A program made the translations under genes and the position numbers. This document shows, piece by piece, positions 43,845-52,223 of a stretch of 64,000 bases of DNA. The notes below the pieces were generated by a model. The model was not told the origin of the DNA, made no database searches, and saw only the letters and a list, made by a program, of their open reading frames with translations. The DNA comes from GCA-003244245 sp035606945 (GTDB lineage Bacteria > Actinomycetota > Actinomycetes > Mycobacteriales > Pseudonocardiaceae), in assembly GCA_035606945.1 (NCBI GenBank), contig DATNDR010000036.1, positions 1-64,000 on the forward strand. Direction: 5' to 3'. Position 1 is the stretch's first letter; every line of letters starts with the position of its first letter.

Positions 43845-44635
43845 CACCCAACGCGCAGGGCTGTGCACAGCACGGGGAGCAGGACCGTGCACGCGGCGGC
43901 GTAGCCGGCTGAGGACGGGTGGTAGTGATCCCGGCTGAACAGGGTTTCCGGCTGCGTGAGGAAATCGTGGGCGAGCAGCTGCGCCAGTGGCACGGTCAGA
44001 CCACCGGCCCGGTCTACCGCCTCGCGCTGCAGGCGGGCCAGCGTCAGGCTGGACGTATGCGCGAGGGTGCGCAGCGGCTGCGGGATCGATCGGATCGTGC
44101 CCAGATCCGGGCAGGTGCCGACGATCACGGTGGCATCTGCGGCTCGCAGTCTCGATACTGCGTCGCCGAGCAGTTTCGCCGACTCCCAGGGCGGAATCCG
44201 CCGCGTCACGTCGTTGGCGCCGATCATGATGACGGCCACCTGCGGGGGGTTGAGCAGTACGGTGTCCACCTGCCCACCGAGCCGGCGGCTGGTGCAGCCG
44301 CACATCGCGAAGGTGTCCAGCTGGACCGGTCGACCGGAGTCCTGGGCGAGCCCTAGGGCCAGCACCGCCCCCGGTAGCTGCTCGGGCCCGTCCACACCGA
44401 GGCCGGCGGCCAGCGAGTCACCCAGCATTGCCATCCGGATCGCCCCGGCGAAGTCGGGGATAGCCGTCGGGTGCGGGCCGGTGCCGTCCGGGAGGTACAC
44501 CCCATCCGCCAGAAACGGACGCCACCCCGGGATCACGATGTTGCGGCGCGCCCGCCGTCCCTGCTGGCTGAGCACGCCGTACACGGCGCCGGTGGCACCG
44601 ACCACGACGGCGGCGTTACGCACCAGATGTTGCAT
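43805..44635 (-). CDS. SGNH/GDSL-type hydrolase
   Basis: A 276-residue protein with one N-terminal hydrophobic segment (VVVGATGAVYGVL) that may be a membrane anchor. The hydrolase motifs are AMLGDSLAAGLGV (block I, Ser), VIMIGANDVTRRI (block III, Asn in GAND), and FSRDHYHPSSAGYAAA (block V, Asp-x-x-His). These act as esterases or lipases; the substrate is unknown. ATG 44635 has GAGGAGG nine bases upstream. The last 15 or so codons are formed by a copy of a dispersed repeat, so the protein tail (STANPAFEGP) is probably not conserved. Confidence 0.85.
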   Translation of the reverse strand: MQHLVRNAAVVVGATGAVYGVLSQQGRRARRNIVIPGWRPFLADGVYLPDGTGPHPTAIPDFAGAIRMAMLGDSLAAGLGVDGPEQLPGAVLALGLAQDSGRPVQLDTFAMCGCTSRRLGGQVDTVLLNPPQVAVIMIGANDVTRRIPPWESAKLLGDAVSRLRAADATVIVGTCPDLGTIRSIPQPLRTLAHTSSLTLARLQREAVDRAGGLTVPLAQLLAHDFLTQPETLFSRDHYHPSSAGYAAACTVLLPVLCTALRVGCPSSTANPAFEGP

Positions 44636-44757
44636 CGCTGAAGACCTCCTCGACGCCACGCTGCGCTGAGCGACCTCCATACTCCTGATATACGCCTTGA
44701 CGCTCGGCAGCGTGTGCGGACCGACGCGAGCAGCCCTATCCCCGCCAGGAGACCTCA

Positions 44758-46128
44758 GTGCACTACGCCGAGCACATCATCGATCTGGTCGGCAACACGC
44801 CGTTGGTCCGGCTCAGTGTTGTTGCCAGGGACGTCGCACCACTGGTTTTGGCGAAGGTGGAGTACCTCAACCCGGGCGGCAGCGTGAAGGACCGGATCGC
44901 ACTGCGGATGGTTGAAGCAGCGGAGCGATCCGGTCAGCTGCGGCCCGGTGGTTTGATCGTCGAGCCCACCTCGGGAAATACCGGCATCGGGCTGGCGATG
45001 GTCGCCCAGCGCAAGGGTTACCGGTGCCTGTTCGTCTGCCCGGACAAGGTCGGAGAGGACAAGCGCGACGTACTCAAGGCCTTCGGGGCCGACGTCGTGG
45101 TGTGCCCCACCGCCGTCCCGGCCGACCATCCGGACTCGTATTACTCGGTGTCCGACCGGCTCGTCGGGGAGATCGACGGCGCCTGGAAGCCCGATCAGTA
45201 CTCCAACCCGGAGAACCCGGCCAGTCATTACCACAGCACCGGTCCAGAACTATGGGCGCAGACGCAAGGCCGGATCACCCATTTCGTCGCCGGGATCGGC
45301 ACCGGTGGGACCATCTCCGGGGCTGGGCGCTACCTCAAGGAGGTCAGCGACGGCCGGGTGCGGGTCGTCGGCGTCGATCCGGAGGGTTCGGTGTATTCCG
45401 GCGGCAGCGGCCGGCCTTACCTCGTGGAAGGCGTCGGAGAAGATTTTTGGCCCGGCACGTATGACCGCAACGTCTGCGATGAGGTCATCCCGATCTCGGA
45501 CACCGACTCCTTCACCATGACCCGGCGGCTGGCCCGGGAGGAGGGATTGCTGCTGGGGGGATCCTGTGGGATGGCGGTGGTCGGCGCGCTGCGGCTGGCG
45601 GCCCGATCCGACCCCGACTCGGTGATCGTGGTGCTGCTGCCTGACGGCGGACGCGGCTATCTGGCCAAGGTCTTCAACGACTCTTGGATGGCCTCGCACG
45701 GTTTCCTGCCCCCGGACTCATCTGGTGCCACCGTCGCCGACGTGCTGATCGGCAAGGACGGCGCGATTCCCAAACTGGTGCACACGCATCCGAACGAGAC
45801 GGTGGCAGAGGTCGTGATGATCTTGCGCGAGTTCGGGGTCTCGCAGCTGCCGGTGGTCGCGGCCGAGCCGCCGGTGATGGCGGCCGAGGTGATCGGCGCA
45901 GTCAACGAGCGTGCTCTACTGCAGGCCCTGTTCGCCGGCGACGCCCAACTCGCCGACCGGATCGAGGCACATATGGCCGCGCCGCTGCCAACGATCGGCG
46001 GGGGTGAGTCGATCGGATCCCTCATGCGAGCCCTGGCCGACGCCGACGGCGCGATGGTTCTCATCGATGGCAAACCGGCAGGGGTGGTCACCCGCCAAGA
46101 CGTGCTGGGCTTCCTGGCCGGGCGCTGA
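44758..46128 (+). CDS. cbs: cystathionine beta-synthase
   Basis: A 456-residue PLP enzyme joining homocysteine and serine to cystathionine in reverse transsulfuration. The catalytic core, residues 1-330, shows LVGNTPLVRL, KVEYLNPGGSVKDRIALRM (PLP Lys), EPTSGNTGIGLAMVAQ, GIGTGGTISGAGRYLK and LLGGSCGMAVVGAL. Two CBS domains fill the C-terminus (HPNETVAEVVMILREFGVSQLPVV; GSLMRALADADGAMVLIDGKPAGVVTRQDVLGFL), as in the mycobacterial protein (Rv1077). No heme-binding extension is present. GTG 44758 follows GCCAGGAGACC. It leads a syntenic run with pra-like and metB genes. Confidence 0.95.
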   Translation: MHYAEHIIDLVGNTPLVRLSVVARDVAPLVLAKVEYLNPGGSVKDRIALRMVEAAERSGQLRPGGLIVEPTSGNTGIGLAMVAQRKGYRCLFVCPDKVGEDKRDVLKAFGADVVVCPTAVPADHPDSYYSVSDRLVGEIDGAWKPDQYSNPENPASHYHSTGPELWAQTQGRITHFVAGIGTGGTISGAGRYLKEVSDGRVRVVGVDPEGSVYSGGSGRPYLVEGVGEDFWPGTYDRNVCDEVIPISDTDSFTMTRRLAREEGLLLGGSCGMAVVGALRLAARSDPDSVIVVLLPDGGRGYLAKVFNDSWMASHGFLPPDSSGATVADVLIGKDGAIPKLVHTHPNETVAEVVMILREFGVSQLPVVAAEPPVMAAEVIGAVNERALLQALFAGDAQLADRIEAHMAAPLPTIGGGESIGSLMRALADADGAMVLIDGKPAGVVTRQDVLGFLAGR

Positions 46129-46201
46129 ACACAGAGTGAGCGGATCCGCTAGCGTGACCGCGCACAACTGCGCCAGGGCGCCTAGTAAGGGGTTCGAACC
46201 G

Positions 46202-46999
46202 ATGACGACTTCCCGGCCGCAGGATCAGAATCCCTCCCCAAAGCTGCGATCCTTCACCGGTCGGTCTGCCGGCCCACAGTCATCCGACAGCTCATCGAGC
46301 AGGGCCCCGGCGCCCCCGCCGCTGCCCCCCGACTGGCCCCCTCTATGCCAGCAGCCGAAGCAGCTGCCGGCACCCCAGTACGGGCTGCTCGTGCCGCCAC
46401 CGCAATTCGGACGATTCTCGCCTTCTCGTCAATTCTCTCAATATGATGGACCGGCGCGGCAGGGTTTTTCGACGCCGCCCGGCAATCCTCACGCGCTATC
46501 CGTCTCGCCATCCGCCTCACCGGCGATAATCGGAGCAGCTCGGATACCCGGACCGTTGGCGGGCTTCGGTACCAGGGCGCTCAGCTTTGTGATCGACTGC
46601 GTCGCGCCGGTCATCGCGCTGACTCTGCTGCTGCTTATCGATGCCGTCACCGCGGGTACGGCATGGCGCCTGTTGATCGATGCCATGGCGTACCTGGGGC
46701 TGCTGGGCTTCGGTATCTGGAACTGTGGCTATTTGCAAGGCGCCACGGGGTGCAGCCTCGGGCGCCGGATGACGGGTACCAAGCTGGTTTCGATCGAGAC
46801 GGGTCAACCAGTGGGCTTCGGTCGGGCGCTGACTCGCCAGGTCTGTCATGTGCTGGATCTCGGCATCGGCTACCTGCGGCCGTTATGGAACAGCAAGCGG
46901 CAGACGTTCGCAGACAAGATCGTCGGGACCATCGTGGTCCACGTCGGCCAGCCGACCAATGATTTCAACATCATGAACCACCGTAGGCTGGGGGAGTGA
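46202..46999 (+). CDS. RDD-family membrane protein with proline-rich N-terminus (Pra-like)
   Basis: A 265-residue protein. The first 120 residues are low-complexity and rich in Pro, Ser and Gln (PPPLPPDWPPL). Two or three transmembrane helices follow in the RDD domain (FGTRALSFVIDCVAPVIALTLLLLIDAV; LIDAMAYLGLLGFGIW). The conserved SLGRRMTGTKLVSIETGQPVG and KRQTFADKIVGTIVV close it. Position between cbs and metB matches the proline-rich antigen Pra (Rv1078). Function unproven; RDD proteins may be transporters or scaffolds. ATG 46202 has AAGGGG upstream. The stop overlaps the metB start (GTGA). Confidence 0.87.
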   Translation: MTTSRPQDQNPSPKLRSFTGRSAGPQSSDSSSSRAPAPPPLPPDWPPLCQQPKQLPAPQYGLLVPPPQFGRFSPSRQFSQYDGPARQGFSTPPGNPHALSVSPSASPAIIGAARIPGPLAGFGTRALSFVIDCVAPVIALTLLLLIDAVTAGTAWRLLIDAMAYLGLLGFGIWNCGYLQGATGCSLGRRMTGTKLVSIETGQPVGFGRALTRQVCHVLDLGIGYLRPLWNSKRQTFADKIVGTIVVHVGQPTNDFNIMNHRRLGE

Positions 47000-48132
47000 C
47001 AGGTTTCGCCACCCGCGCGATCCACGCTGGCCAGGATCCGGATCCCCATACCGGCTCGGTGATCGTGCCGATCCACGCCACCTCGACCTTCGCCCAGGAC
47101 GGCGTGGGGGGCCTGCGCGACGGGTACGAGTACGCCCGTACCGGCAACCCCACCCGCACCGCACTGGAGACCTGTGTGGCCGCGCTGGAGGGAGGCCGTT
47201 ACGGGCGCGCCTTCGCGTCCGGGATGGCCGCGACCGACGTGCTGTTGCGGGCGATCTGCCGCCCCGGTGACCACATCGTCATTCCCGACGACGCCTACGG
47301 CGGCACCTTCCGCCTGATCGACAAGGTGTTGCGGCACTGGGGCATCGAGCACACCGCCGTGTCGCAGTCCGATCTCGGCACCGTGCGGGCCGCGATACGC
47401 CCGACCACTCGGGTGGTGTGGTGCGAGACGCCGACCAACCCGCTGCTGTCCGTTGCGGACATCGCGGCGCTGGCCGGGCTGGCACACGAAGCCGGTGCCC
47501 GTCTGGTGGTGGACAACACCTTCGCCACCCCTTACCTGCAGGCGCCGCTGGGGCTGGGCGCCGACGTGGTGCTGCACTCGACCACCAAGTACCTCGGAGG
47601 CCATTCCGACGTGGTCGGCGGTGCACTGATCACCGACGACCCCACGCTGGACGAGCAGGTGGCCTTCCTGCAAAACGGTGCCGGCGCGGTGCCCGGACCC
47701 TTCGATGCCTGGCTGACCCTGCGAGGGATCAAGACCTTGGCGGTGCGCATGGAGCGACACAGCGACAACGCCGAGCGGGTTGTCGCGGCGCTGCAGGCCC
47801 ACCCCGCGGTCGGTGGGGTGCGCTATCCGGGCTTGCAGACCCATCCCGGTCATGAGGTGGCCGCCAAGCAGATGCGCCGATTCGGCGGGATGGTTTCGTT
47901 CACCGTACGCGGCGGTGCAGCGGCGGCGTTGGCGGTGTGCGCACGAACCCGGCTGTTCACTCTGGCGGAATCGCTGGGTGGGGTGGAGTCGCTCATCGAG
48001 CACCCTGGACGGATGACGCACGCCTCCACGACGGGTACCCAGCTGGAGGTCCCCCCCGATCTGTTGCGCCTGTCGGTGGGTATCGAGGAGGCCGAGGACC
48101 TCATCGATGACCTGCTCACCGCCCTCGGCTAA
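46996..48132 (+). CDS. metB: cystathionine gamma-synthase / gamma-lyase family
   Basis: A 378-residue PLP enzyme. The pattern is TRAIHAGQDPDPHTGSVIVPI, YEYARTGNPTRTALE, ASGMAATDVLLRAI, VVDNTFATPYLQAPLGLGAD, the PLP Lys in HSTTKYLGGHSDVVGG, and ESLGGVESLIEHPGRMTHAS. It forms cystathionine from an O-acyl-homoserine and cysteine, or cleaves cystathionine. The position after cbs and the Pra-like gene matches MetB (Rv1079), so with Cbs it connects methionine and cysteine metabolism. GTG 46996 is coupled to the preceding gene. Confidence 0.93.
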   Translation: MTGFATRAIHAGQDPDPHTGSVIVPIHATSTFAQDGVGGLRDGYEYARTGNPTRTALETCVAALEGGRYGRAFASGMAATDVLLRAICRPGDHIVIPDDAYGGTFRLIDKVLRHWGIEHTAVSQSDLGTVRAAIRPTTRVVWCETPTNPLLSVADIAALAGLAHEAGARLVVDNTFATPYLQAPLGLGADVVLHSTTKYLGGHSDVVGGALITDDPTLDEQVAFLQNGAGAVPGPFDAWLTLRGIKTLAVRMERHSDNAERVVAALQAHPAVGGVRYPGLQTHPGHEVAAKQMRRFGGMVSFTVRGGAAAALAVCARTRLFTLAESLGGVESLIEHPGRMTHASTTGTQLEVPPDLLRLSVGIEEAEDLIDDLLTALG

Positions 48133-48161
48133 CGCACCGCCCCAGCACCCCGATGCCCCAG

Positions 48162-48189
48162 TACCCCGATATGTCTCCATATCGGGGTA
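48162..48189. terminator. perfect 12-bp hairpin with TCTC loop after metB
   Basis: TACCCCGATATG (48162-48173) pairs perfectly with 48178-48189 around TCTC. It lies between the convergent metB and small membrane protein genes. A near copy is at 15446-15471. Just upstream ACCCCGATGCCCCAGTACCCCG contains a partial duplicate of the arm. Confidence 0.65.
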
Positions 48190-48194
48190 GAAGG

Positions 48195-48416
48195 CTAGTC
48201 GCCTGTCGGGAGTGAGGGGTGGTGGATGGGCTGCGGCGGTGCCACGGGTAGGTCGGCGCTGTTGAGACACCCCCCGACGAGCTGCACGCCAGCGGGTGTC
48301 CGCACGTAACTACCCGGCTCGGCACAGCCCGCCCGATCGGCGGTGAACACGGCGGCGGCCGCAAGTAATGCAGCCACCCCGGCAGTGACCACGACAGGCA
48401 GCCAGCGGCGCTCCAT
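48195..48416 (-). CDS. small secreted or membrane-anchored protein
   Basis: A 73-residue protein. The first 27 residues are a basic start and hydrophobic helix (MERRWLPVVVTAGVAALLAA), then a short exported part with two Cys (AGCAEPGSYVRTPAG; GGCLNSADLP) that could form a disulfide. No lipobox is clear. GAGGAGG precedes ATG 48416. Not recognised; it is divergent from ilvA. Confidence 0.62.
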   Translation of the reverse strand: MERRWLPVVVTAGVAALLAAAAVFTADRAGCAEPGSYVRTPAGVQLVGGCLNSADLPVAPPQPIHHPSLPTGD

Positions 48417-48528
48417 TCCACCTCCTCGATGCTCGTCACGACCTTACCCCCGTGCTACCCGATGTGTGCAGCCGTCACTGCGTGAACAATTGTCACACCG
48501 CACCGACTAGCTGGCAGGATCGCCGTTC

Positions 48529-49734
48529 ATGGAGCTGGTCGGCATCGACAAGATCAAAATCGCCCGGGAGACCCTGCACGGGATCGTCAGACAAACGCCG
48601 CTGTGCCGCTGCGAGGTGCTCGAGCAGCGCTGCGCCGTCGAAGTCCATCTTAAATGCGAAAACCTGCAGCGGACCGGCTCTTTCAAGATTCGCGGCGCCT
48701 ACGTTCGGATCCATGGCTTGTCCGCGGCGCAACGAGCCCGTGGTGTGGTGGCGGCCAGCGCAGGCAACCACGGCCAGGGCGTGGCGCTGGCCGCCGCGAT
48801 GCTGGGCACCGCCGCCACGGTGTACATGCCGGTCAGCGCGGCGATACCCAAGGTCGCCGCGACCCGAGGTTACGGCGCGCAGGTTCACCTCGTCGGGGAT
48901 GTGGTGGAGGAGTCGCTGGCTGCTGCGCGCGCCTTCGCTCACGATACCGGGGCGGTGTTCATCCACCCCTTCGACCATCCCGACGTGCTGGCTGGTCAAG
49001 GCACGGTGGGTCTGGAGGTACTGGAGCAGCTACCCGACGTCGGGACCGTTTTGGTGCCCACCGGGGGCGGTGGCCTGGTCGGTGGAATCGCCGCCGCGGT
49101 AAAGGGCGTCAAACCCGAGGTTCGAGTGATCGGTGTGCAGGCCGAGGCAGCCGCCGTCTGGCCGGCGTCGCTGACCGCGGGGTCGCCGGTTCCGTTGCGC
49201 CGGCGGCACACGATGGCCGACGGGATCGCCGTCTCCGAGGTCGGGCCGGTGACCTTCGCGCATGTGTCCGCGCTGGTCGACGAGGTGATCACGGTGGGAG
49301 AGGAGGCGCTGTCCCAGGCGCTTCTGTTGTGCCTGGAGCGGACCAAGATGCTCGTCGAGCCGGCTGGTGCAGCTGCGGTGGCGGCGCTACTGGAGCCGGC
49401 ACTGCGATTGTCCGGGCCGGTCTGCGCCGTGCTGTCCGGCGGCAATGTCGACCCGCTGCTGCTGATGCATATCATCCGGTACGGATTGGGCGTCGACGGC
49501 CGGTTCCTGACGCTGCGCGTGACCGTGCCTGATCGGCCCAGCGAGTTGGCCAGGCTGTTGGCGCGGGTAGGTGCATTGGGTGCCAACGTGGTCGACGTCG
49601 CGCATTCCCGCATCGCCGACCAGCTGGCGGTCGGCGATGCGGTGGTCGCATTGAGCTTGGAGATGCGCGGCCCGCAACACTGCGCACGCCTGATCGCCGA
49701 CCTGGATGCGGCGGGTTACCAGGTCGCGCAGTGA
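48529..49734 (+). CDS. ilvA: threonine ammonia-lyase (IlvA)
   Basis: A 401-residue PLP enzyme converting threonine to 2-oxobutanoate, the first step of isoleucine synthesis. It shows KCENLQRTGSFKIRGAYVR (PLP Lys), AASAGNHGQGVALAAAMLG, VPTGGGGLVGGIAAAVKG and VLSGGNVDPLL. The C-terminal 75 residues form a single ACT-type domain (FLTLRVTVPDRPSELARLLARVGALGANVVDVAHSR), as in the short TdcB/IlvA forms, which limits allosteric control. ATG 48529; it is convergent with greA. Confidence 0.92.
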   Translation: MELVGIDKIKIARETLHGIVRQTPLCRCEVLEQRCAVEVHLKCENLQRTGSFKIRGAYVRIHGLSAAQRARGVVAASAGNHGQGVALAAAMLGTAATVYMPVSAAIPKVAATRGYGAQVHLVGDVVEESLAAARAFAHDTGAVFIHPFDHPDVLAGQGTVGLEVLEQLPDVGTVLVPTGGGGLVGGIAAAVKGVKPEVRVIGVQAEAAAVWPASLTAGSPVPLRRRHTMADGIAVSEVGPVTFAHVSALVDEVITVGEEALSQALLLCLERTKMLVEPAGAAAVAALLEPALRLSGPVCAVLSGGNVDPLLLMHIIRYGLGVDGRFLTLRVTVPDRPSELARLLARVGALGANVVDVAHSRIADQLAVGDAVVALSLEMRGPQHCARLIADLDAAGYQVAQ

Positions 49735-49745
49735 GACGATGAAAT

Positions 49746-50240
49746 TCAGCCTCTGAAAGGCTCGGCTTTGACGACGGCGACGGTCATCAGACCGCCATTC
49801 GGCAGCTCGTAATGGCGGTCCTCGCCCTCATGCGCACCGATGATCGCCTTACCCAATGGGGAGTTCGGCGAATAGACCTCGAGATCACCGTGTGCGACTT
49901 CCTCCAGCGAGCCGAGCAGGAAAGTCTCGGTCTCGTCGTCATCCTGAAACCGCACGGTGACGACCATCCCGGGCGCAGCGATCCCCGACTGCGAGGGGAC
50001 CTTGCCGACCTTGGCGACTCGTAACAGTTCCTGCAGCTGGCGGATGCGCGCCTCGAGTTGGGCCTGCTCCTCGCGAGCGGCGTGGTAGCCGCCGTTCTCC
50101 TTGAGGTCACCTTCCTCGCGGGCGTCGTTGATCTTCGCGGCAATGACTGGGCGGTTCGCGACCAGCTCGTCGAGTTCGTGCTTGAGCCGGTCGTAGGCTT
50201 CCTGGGTCAGCCAGGTCACCTGGGTGTCGCTCACGGTCAT
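49746..50240 (-). CDS. greA: transcription elongation factor GreA
   Basis: A 164-residue factor that enters the secondary channel of RNA polymerase and stimulates cleavage of backtracked RNA. The N-terminal coiled coil (WLTQEAYDRLKHELDELVANRPVIAAKINDAREEGDLKENGGYHAAREEQ) carries the catalytic tip acids in REEGDLKEN. The C-terminal FKBP-like domain ends EVYSPNSPLGKAIIGAHEGE. ATG 50240 has AGGAGG upstream; GTG 50243 is less likely because it touches that site. It matches Rv1080c in position and orientation. Confidence 0.96.
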   Translation of the reverse strand: MTVSDTQVTWLTQEAYDRLKHELDELVANRPVIAAKINDAREEGDLKENGGYHAAREEQAQLEARIRQLQELLRVAKVGKVPSQSGIAAPGMVVTVRFQDDDETETFLLGSLEEVAHGDLEVYSPNSPLGKAIIGAHEGEDRHYELPNGGLMTVAVVKAEPFRG

Positions 50241-50321
50241 CACTCCTCCTCAGATCCGACGTCCGCTACCGCGGGGCGGACCGATCCGAGCTGCTGGCAT
50301 CACAGCCGGCGGCCGGAACGG

Positions 50322-50350
50322 AAAAACACGGCCCTGCCCCGGGGCCGTGC
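50322..50350 (-). terminator. rho-independent terminator after the DUF4307 gene
   Basis: On the minus strand CACGGCCC (complement of 50342-50349) pairs with its partner at 50327-50334 and is followed directly by TTTTT (complement of 50322-50326). It lies 93 bp beyond the DUF4307 stop and before greA, so it separates the two transcripts. Confidence 0.8.
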
Positions 50351-50442
50351 GCGTTCTCCACGGTAACACGATGTGTCCGGTTCGGCCTCAGCCTTCCGGG
50401 TGACGGGTGGGGGATAGTGCCTGCTCAGCTGGGTTATAGAAG

Positions 50443-50874
50443 TCAGTAATGGGGGCCGGGAACTAGGTAGGCGGGGACCTCGAACGAACATCCGTAGACG
50501 TCGGCAGTGACCGGTGGCCGGGACGTCTGTACCACGGTCGACAGCACGATCGGCCCGCCCGCCGGTGGCACGTAAACCTCTTTGCGCCCGGTTTCCTCGC
50601 CATCGCGCGAGCGGGCCCGCACTATGCACACCGCCGCGTGCGACGGGTTATCTCGGACTACGCTCAGTCGCAGTTGCACGGCATTGCCCGGCAGCAGGGT
50701 GAAGCTCACCGCTTGGCCCTGTATCGGTGTGGTGCCCAGGTTGCGGTAGCCGATCACCGCGACCGCCAGCCCTAGCAGCGCCGCGAACACCAGCCCGGCC
50801 GGGATGGCCCACCCGCTGCGGCCGTTCCTGGCGCGCCGCCCGTAGCGGCCTTCGGGAAGCTGGGCGGCGGTCAC
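50443..50874 (-). CDS. DUF4307 membrane protein
   Basis: A 143-residue protein with one transmembrane helix (WAIPAGLVFAALLGLAVAVIGYRNL). An extracytoplasmic beta-rich domain follows (VSFTLLPGNAVQLRLSVVRDNPSHAAVCIVRARSRDGEETGRKEVYVPP). This is the DUF4307 family; the mycobacterial homologue is Rv1081c, between greA and mca. Function unknown. GTG 50874 has GAGGAGG upstream; it is divergent from mca. Confidence 0.9.
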   Translation of the reverse strand: MTAAQLPEGRYGRRARNGRSGWAIPAGLVFAALLGLAVAVIGYRNLGTTPIQGQAVSFTLLPGNAVQLRLSVVRDNPSHAAVCIVRARSRDGEETGRKEVYVPPAGGPIVLSTVVQTSRPPVTADVYGCSFEVPAYLVPGPHY

Positions 50875-51037
50875 GGCGTTGCACCTCCTCGACGGCCACG
50901 TACTGGAAGGCAGCCACTCGATCGTCCACTTGAGGTCCCCACCTCAGGTCACTGTCGGTCCCTCCGGGAACAATGGTCCACCAACGGAGCATTCCATCGC
51001 CGGGGCACCGGCGAGGAGAAGGGATGAGCAGGCATCC

Positions 51038-51928
51038 ATGGCTGAGCAGCTGCGAATGATGGCGGTGCACGCACATCCCGATGACGAGTCGAGCAAGGGC
51101 GCGGCGACGATGGCTCGATACGTCGCCGAGGGTCACGACGTGATGGTGGTGACTTGTACCGGCGGGGAACGCGGCAGCATCCTGAACCCATCCTTCGAGC
51201 CGGCCGACCTGGCGGAGCACCCGGCGCAGATGACCGCGACCCGGCAGCAGGAAATGGCCCGCGCCGCACAGATCCTGGGCGTGCAGCATCGATGGTTGGG
51301 CTACATCGACTCCGGGCTGCCCGATGGCGACCCGATGCCGCCGCTGCCCGAAGGATGCTTTGCGGTGGTACCGCTGGAGGGCCCAACCCGGGATCTCGTG
51401 CGGGTGATGCGCGAGTTTCGGCCGCACGTGGTGGTGACCTACGACGAGAAAGGCGGCTATCCGCATCCCGACCACATCCGCTGTCACGAAGTGTCGGTGG
51501 CCGCGTTCGACGCCGCGGGGGACCCCGAGCGCTTTCCGGAAGTAGGATCGCCGTGGCAGCCGCTGAAGCTGTATTACTCGCACGGCTTCACCCGCAAGCG
51601 GATGCAGCTGTTCCACGAGGCACTGCTGGCCGCTGGTGAGGAGTCACCGTTCGGTGAGTGGTTGGCGAAGTGGGACGCGTCGCGGCCGGATATCCTGGAA
51701 CGAGTGACCACTCAAGTCGAGTGTGCCGAGTATTTCCCGGTGCGCGACGAGGCGCTGCGGGCCCACGCGACGCAAATCGACCCGGCGAGCCGGTGGTTCG
51801 TGCTGCCGCACGCGCAGCAGGCGCAGCTGTGGCCGACTGAGGAGTACGAGCTGGCCCGTTCGCTGGTTGACACCACGCTGCCCGAAGACGACCTGTTCTC
51901 CGGCGTCCGGGAGCGGGTGTTCGCGTGA
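51038..51928 (+). CDS. mca: mycothiol S-conjugate amidase
   Basis: A 296-residue zinc amidase that cleaves mycothiol conjugates of electrophiles and antibiotics to a mercapturic acid and GlcN-inositol, for detoxification. Visible are VHAHPDDESSKGAATMARY (zinc ligands His, Asp, Asp), TCTGGERGSILNP, RQQEMARAAQILGVQHRWLGYIDSG, EFRPHVVVTYDEKGGYPHPDHIRCHE (HPDH ligand) and YSHGFTRKRM. The TYDEKGGYPHPDH version and length favour Mca over MshB. ATG 51038 is in the frame, which continues upstream. It shows that the organism makes mycothiol. It overlaps the next gene by 4 bp, as in Rv1082-Rv1083. Confidence 0.95.
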   Translation: MAEQLRMMAVHAHPDDESSKGAATMARYVAEGHDVMVVTCTGGERGSILNPSFEPADLAEHPAQMTATRQQEMARAAQILGVQHRWLGYIDSGLPDGDPMPPLPEGCFAVVPLEGPTRDLVRVMREFRPHVVVTYDEKGGYPHPDHIRCHEVSVAAFDAAGDPERFPEVGSPWQPLKLYYSHGFTRKRMQLFHEALLAAGEESPFGEWLAKWDASRPDILERVTTQVECAEYFPVRDEALRAHATQIDPASRWFVLPHAQQAQLWPTEEYELARSLVDTTLPEDDLFSGVRERVFA

Positions 51929-52185
51929 CCCTGCTGCTGCCAGCCGATTTCTCGCCGGTCACCGGAGTCGAGACGCTCGTGGCGCCGCCTCCCAAACCGG
52001 ATCCCGGTGGGCAGGGCGAGGACTACGGCAAGGCCGCGCCCGAAGCTCTGGTGGTCTTGCTGTTGTTCTTCCTCGCCGTGGCGCTACTGGTGCGTTCGAT
52101 GAACAAGCACCTGCGCCGGGTGCCGAAGTCTTTCGACAACCGGCCCGGCACTGGTACCCGCGATTTCGGCAGTGATGAGGACTGA
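51925..52185 (+). CDS. small membrane protein (Rv1083-like)
   Basis: An 86-residue protein with a soluble N-terminus of about 38 residues, one transmembrane helix (APEALVVLLLFFLAVALLVRSM), and a basic then acidic tail (KHLRRVPKSFDNRPGTG). The pattern KHLRRVP-x-SF recurs in actinobacterial homologues. Coupled to mca through GTGA; its function is unknown, but the linkage is conserved. Confidence 0.85.
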   Translation: MTLLLPADFSPVTGVETLVAPPPKPDPGGQGEDYGKAAPEALVVLLLFFLAVALLVRSMNKHLRRVPKSFDNRPGTGTRDFGSDED

Positions 52186-52223
52186 CAGTTCCGCCGTGGC
52201 GTCGAGCCAGGGAGGATAACCAT

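Noticed and set aside
46870..48270. 466-codon frame opposite metB
   Set aside because: Shadow of a PLP enzyme with all motifs on the plus strand.
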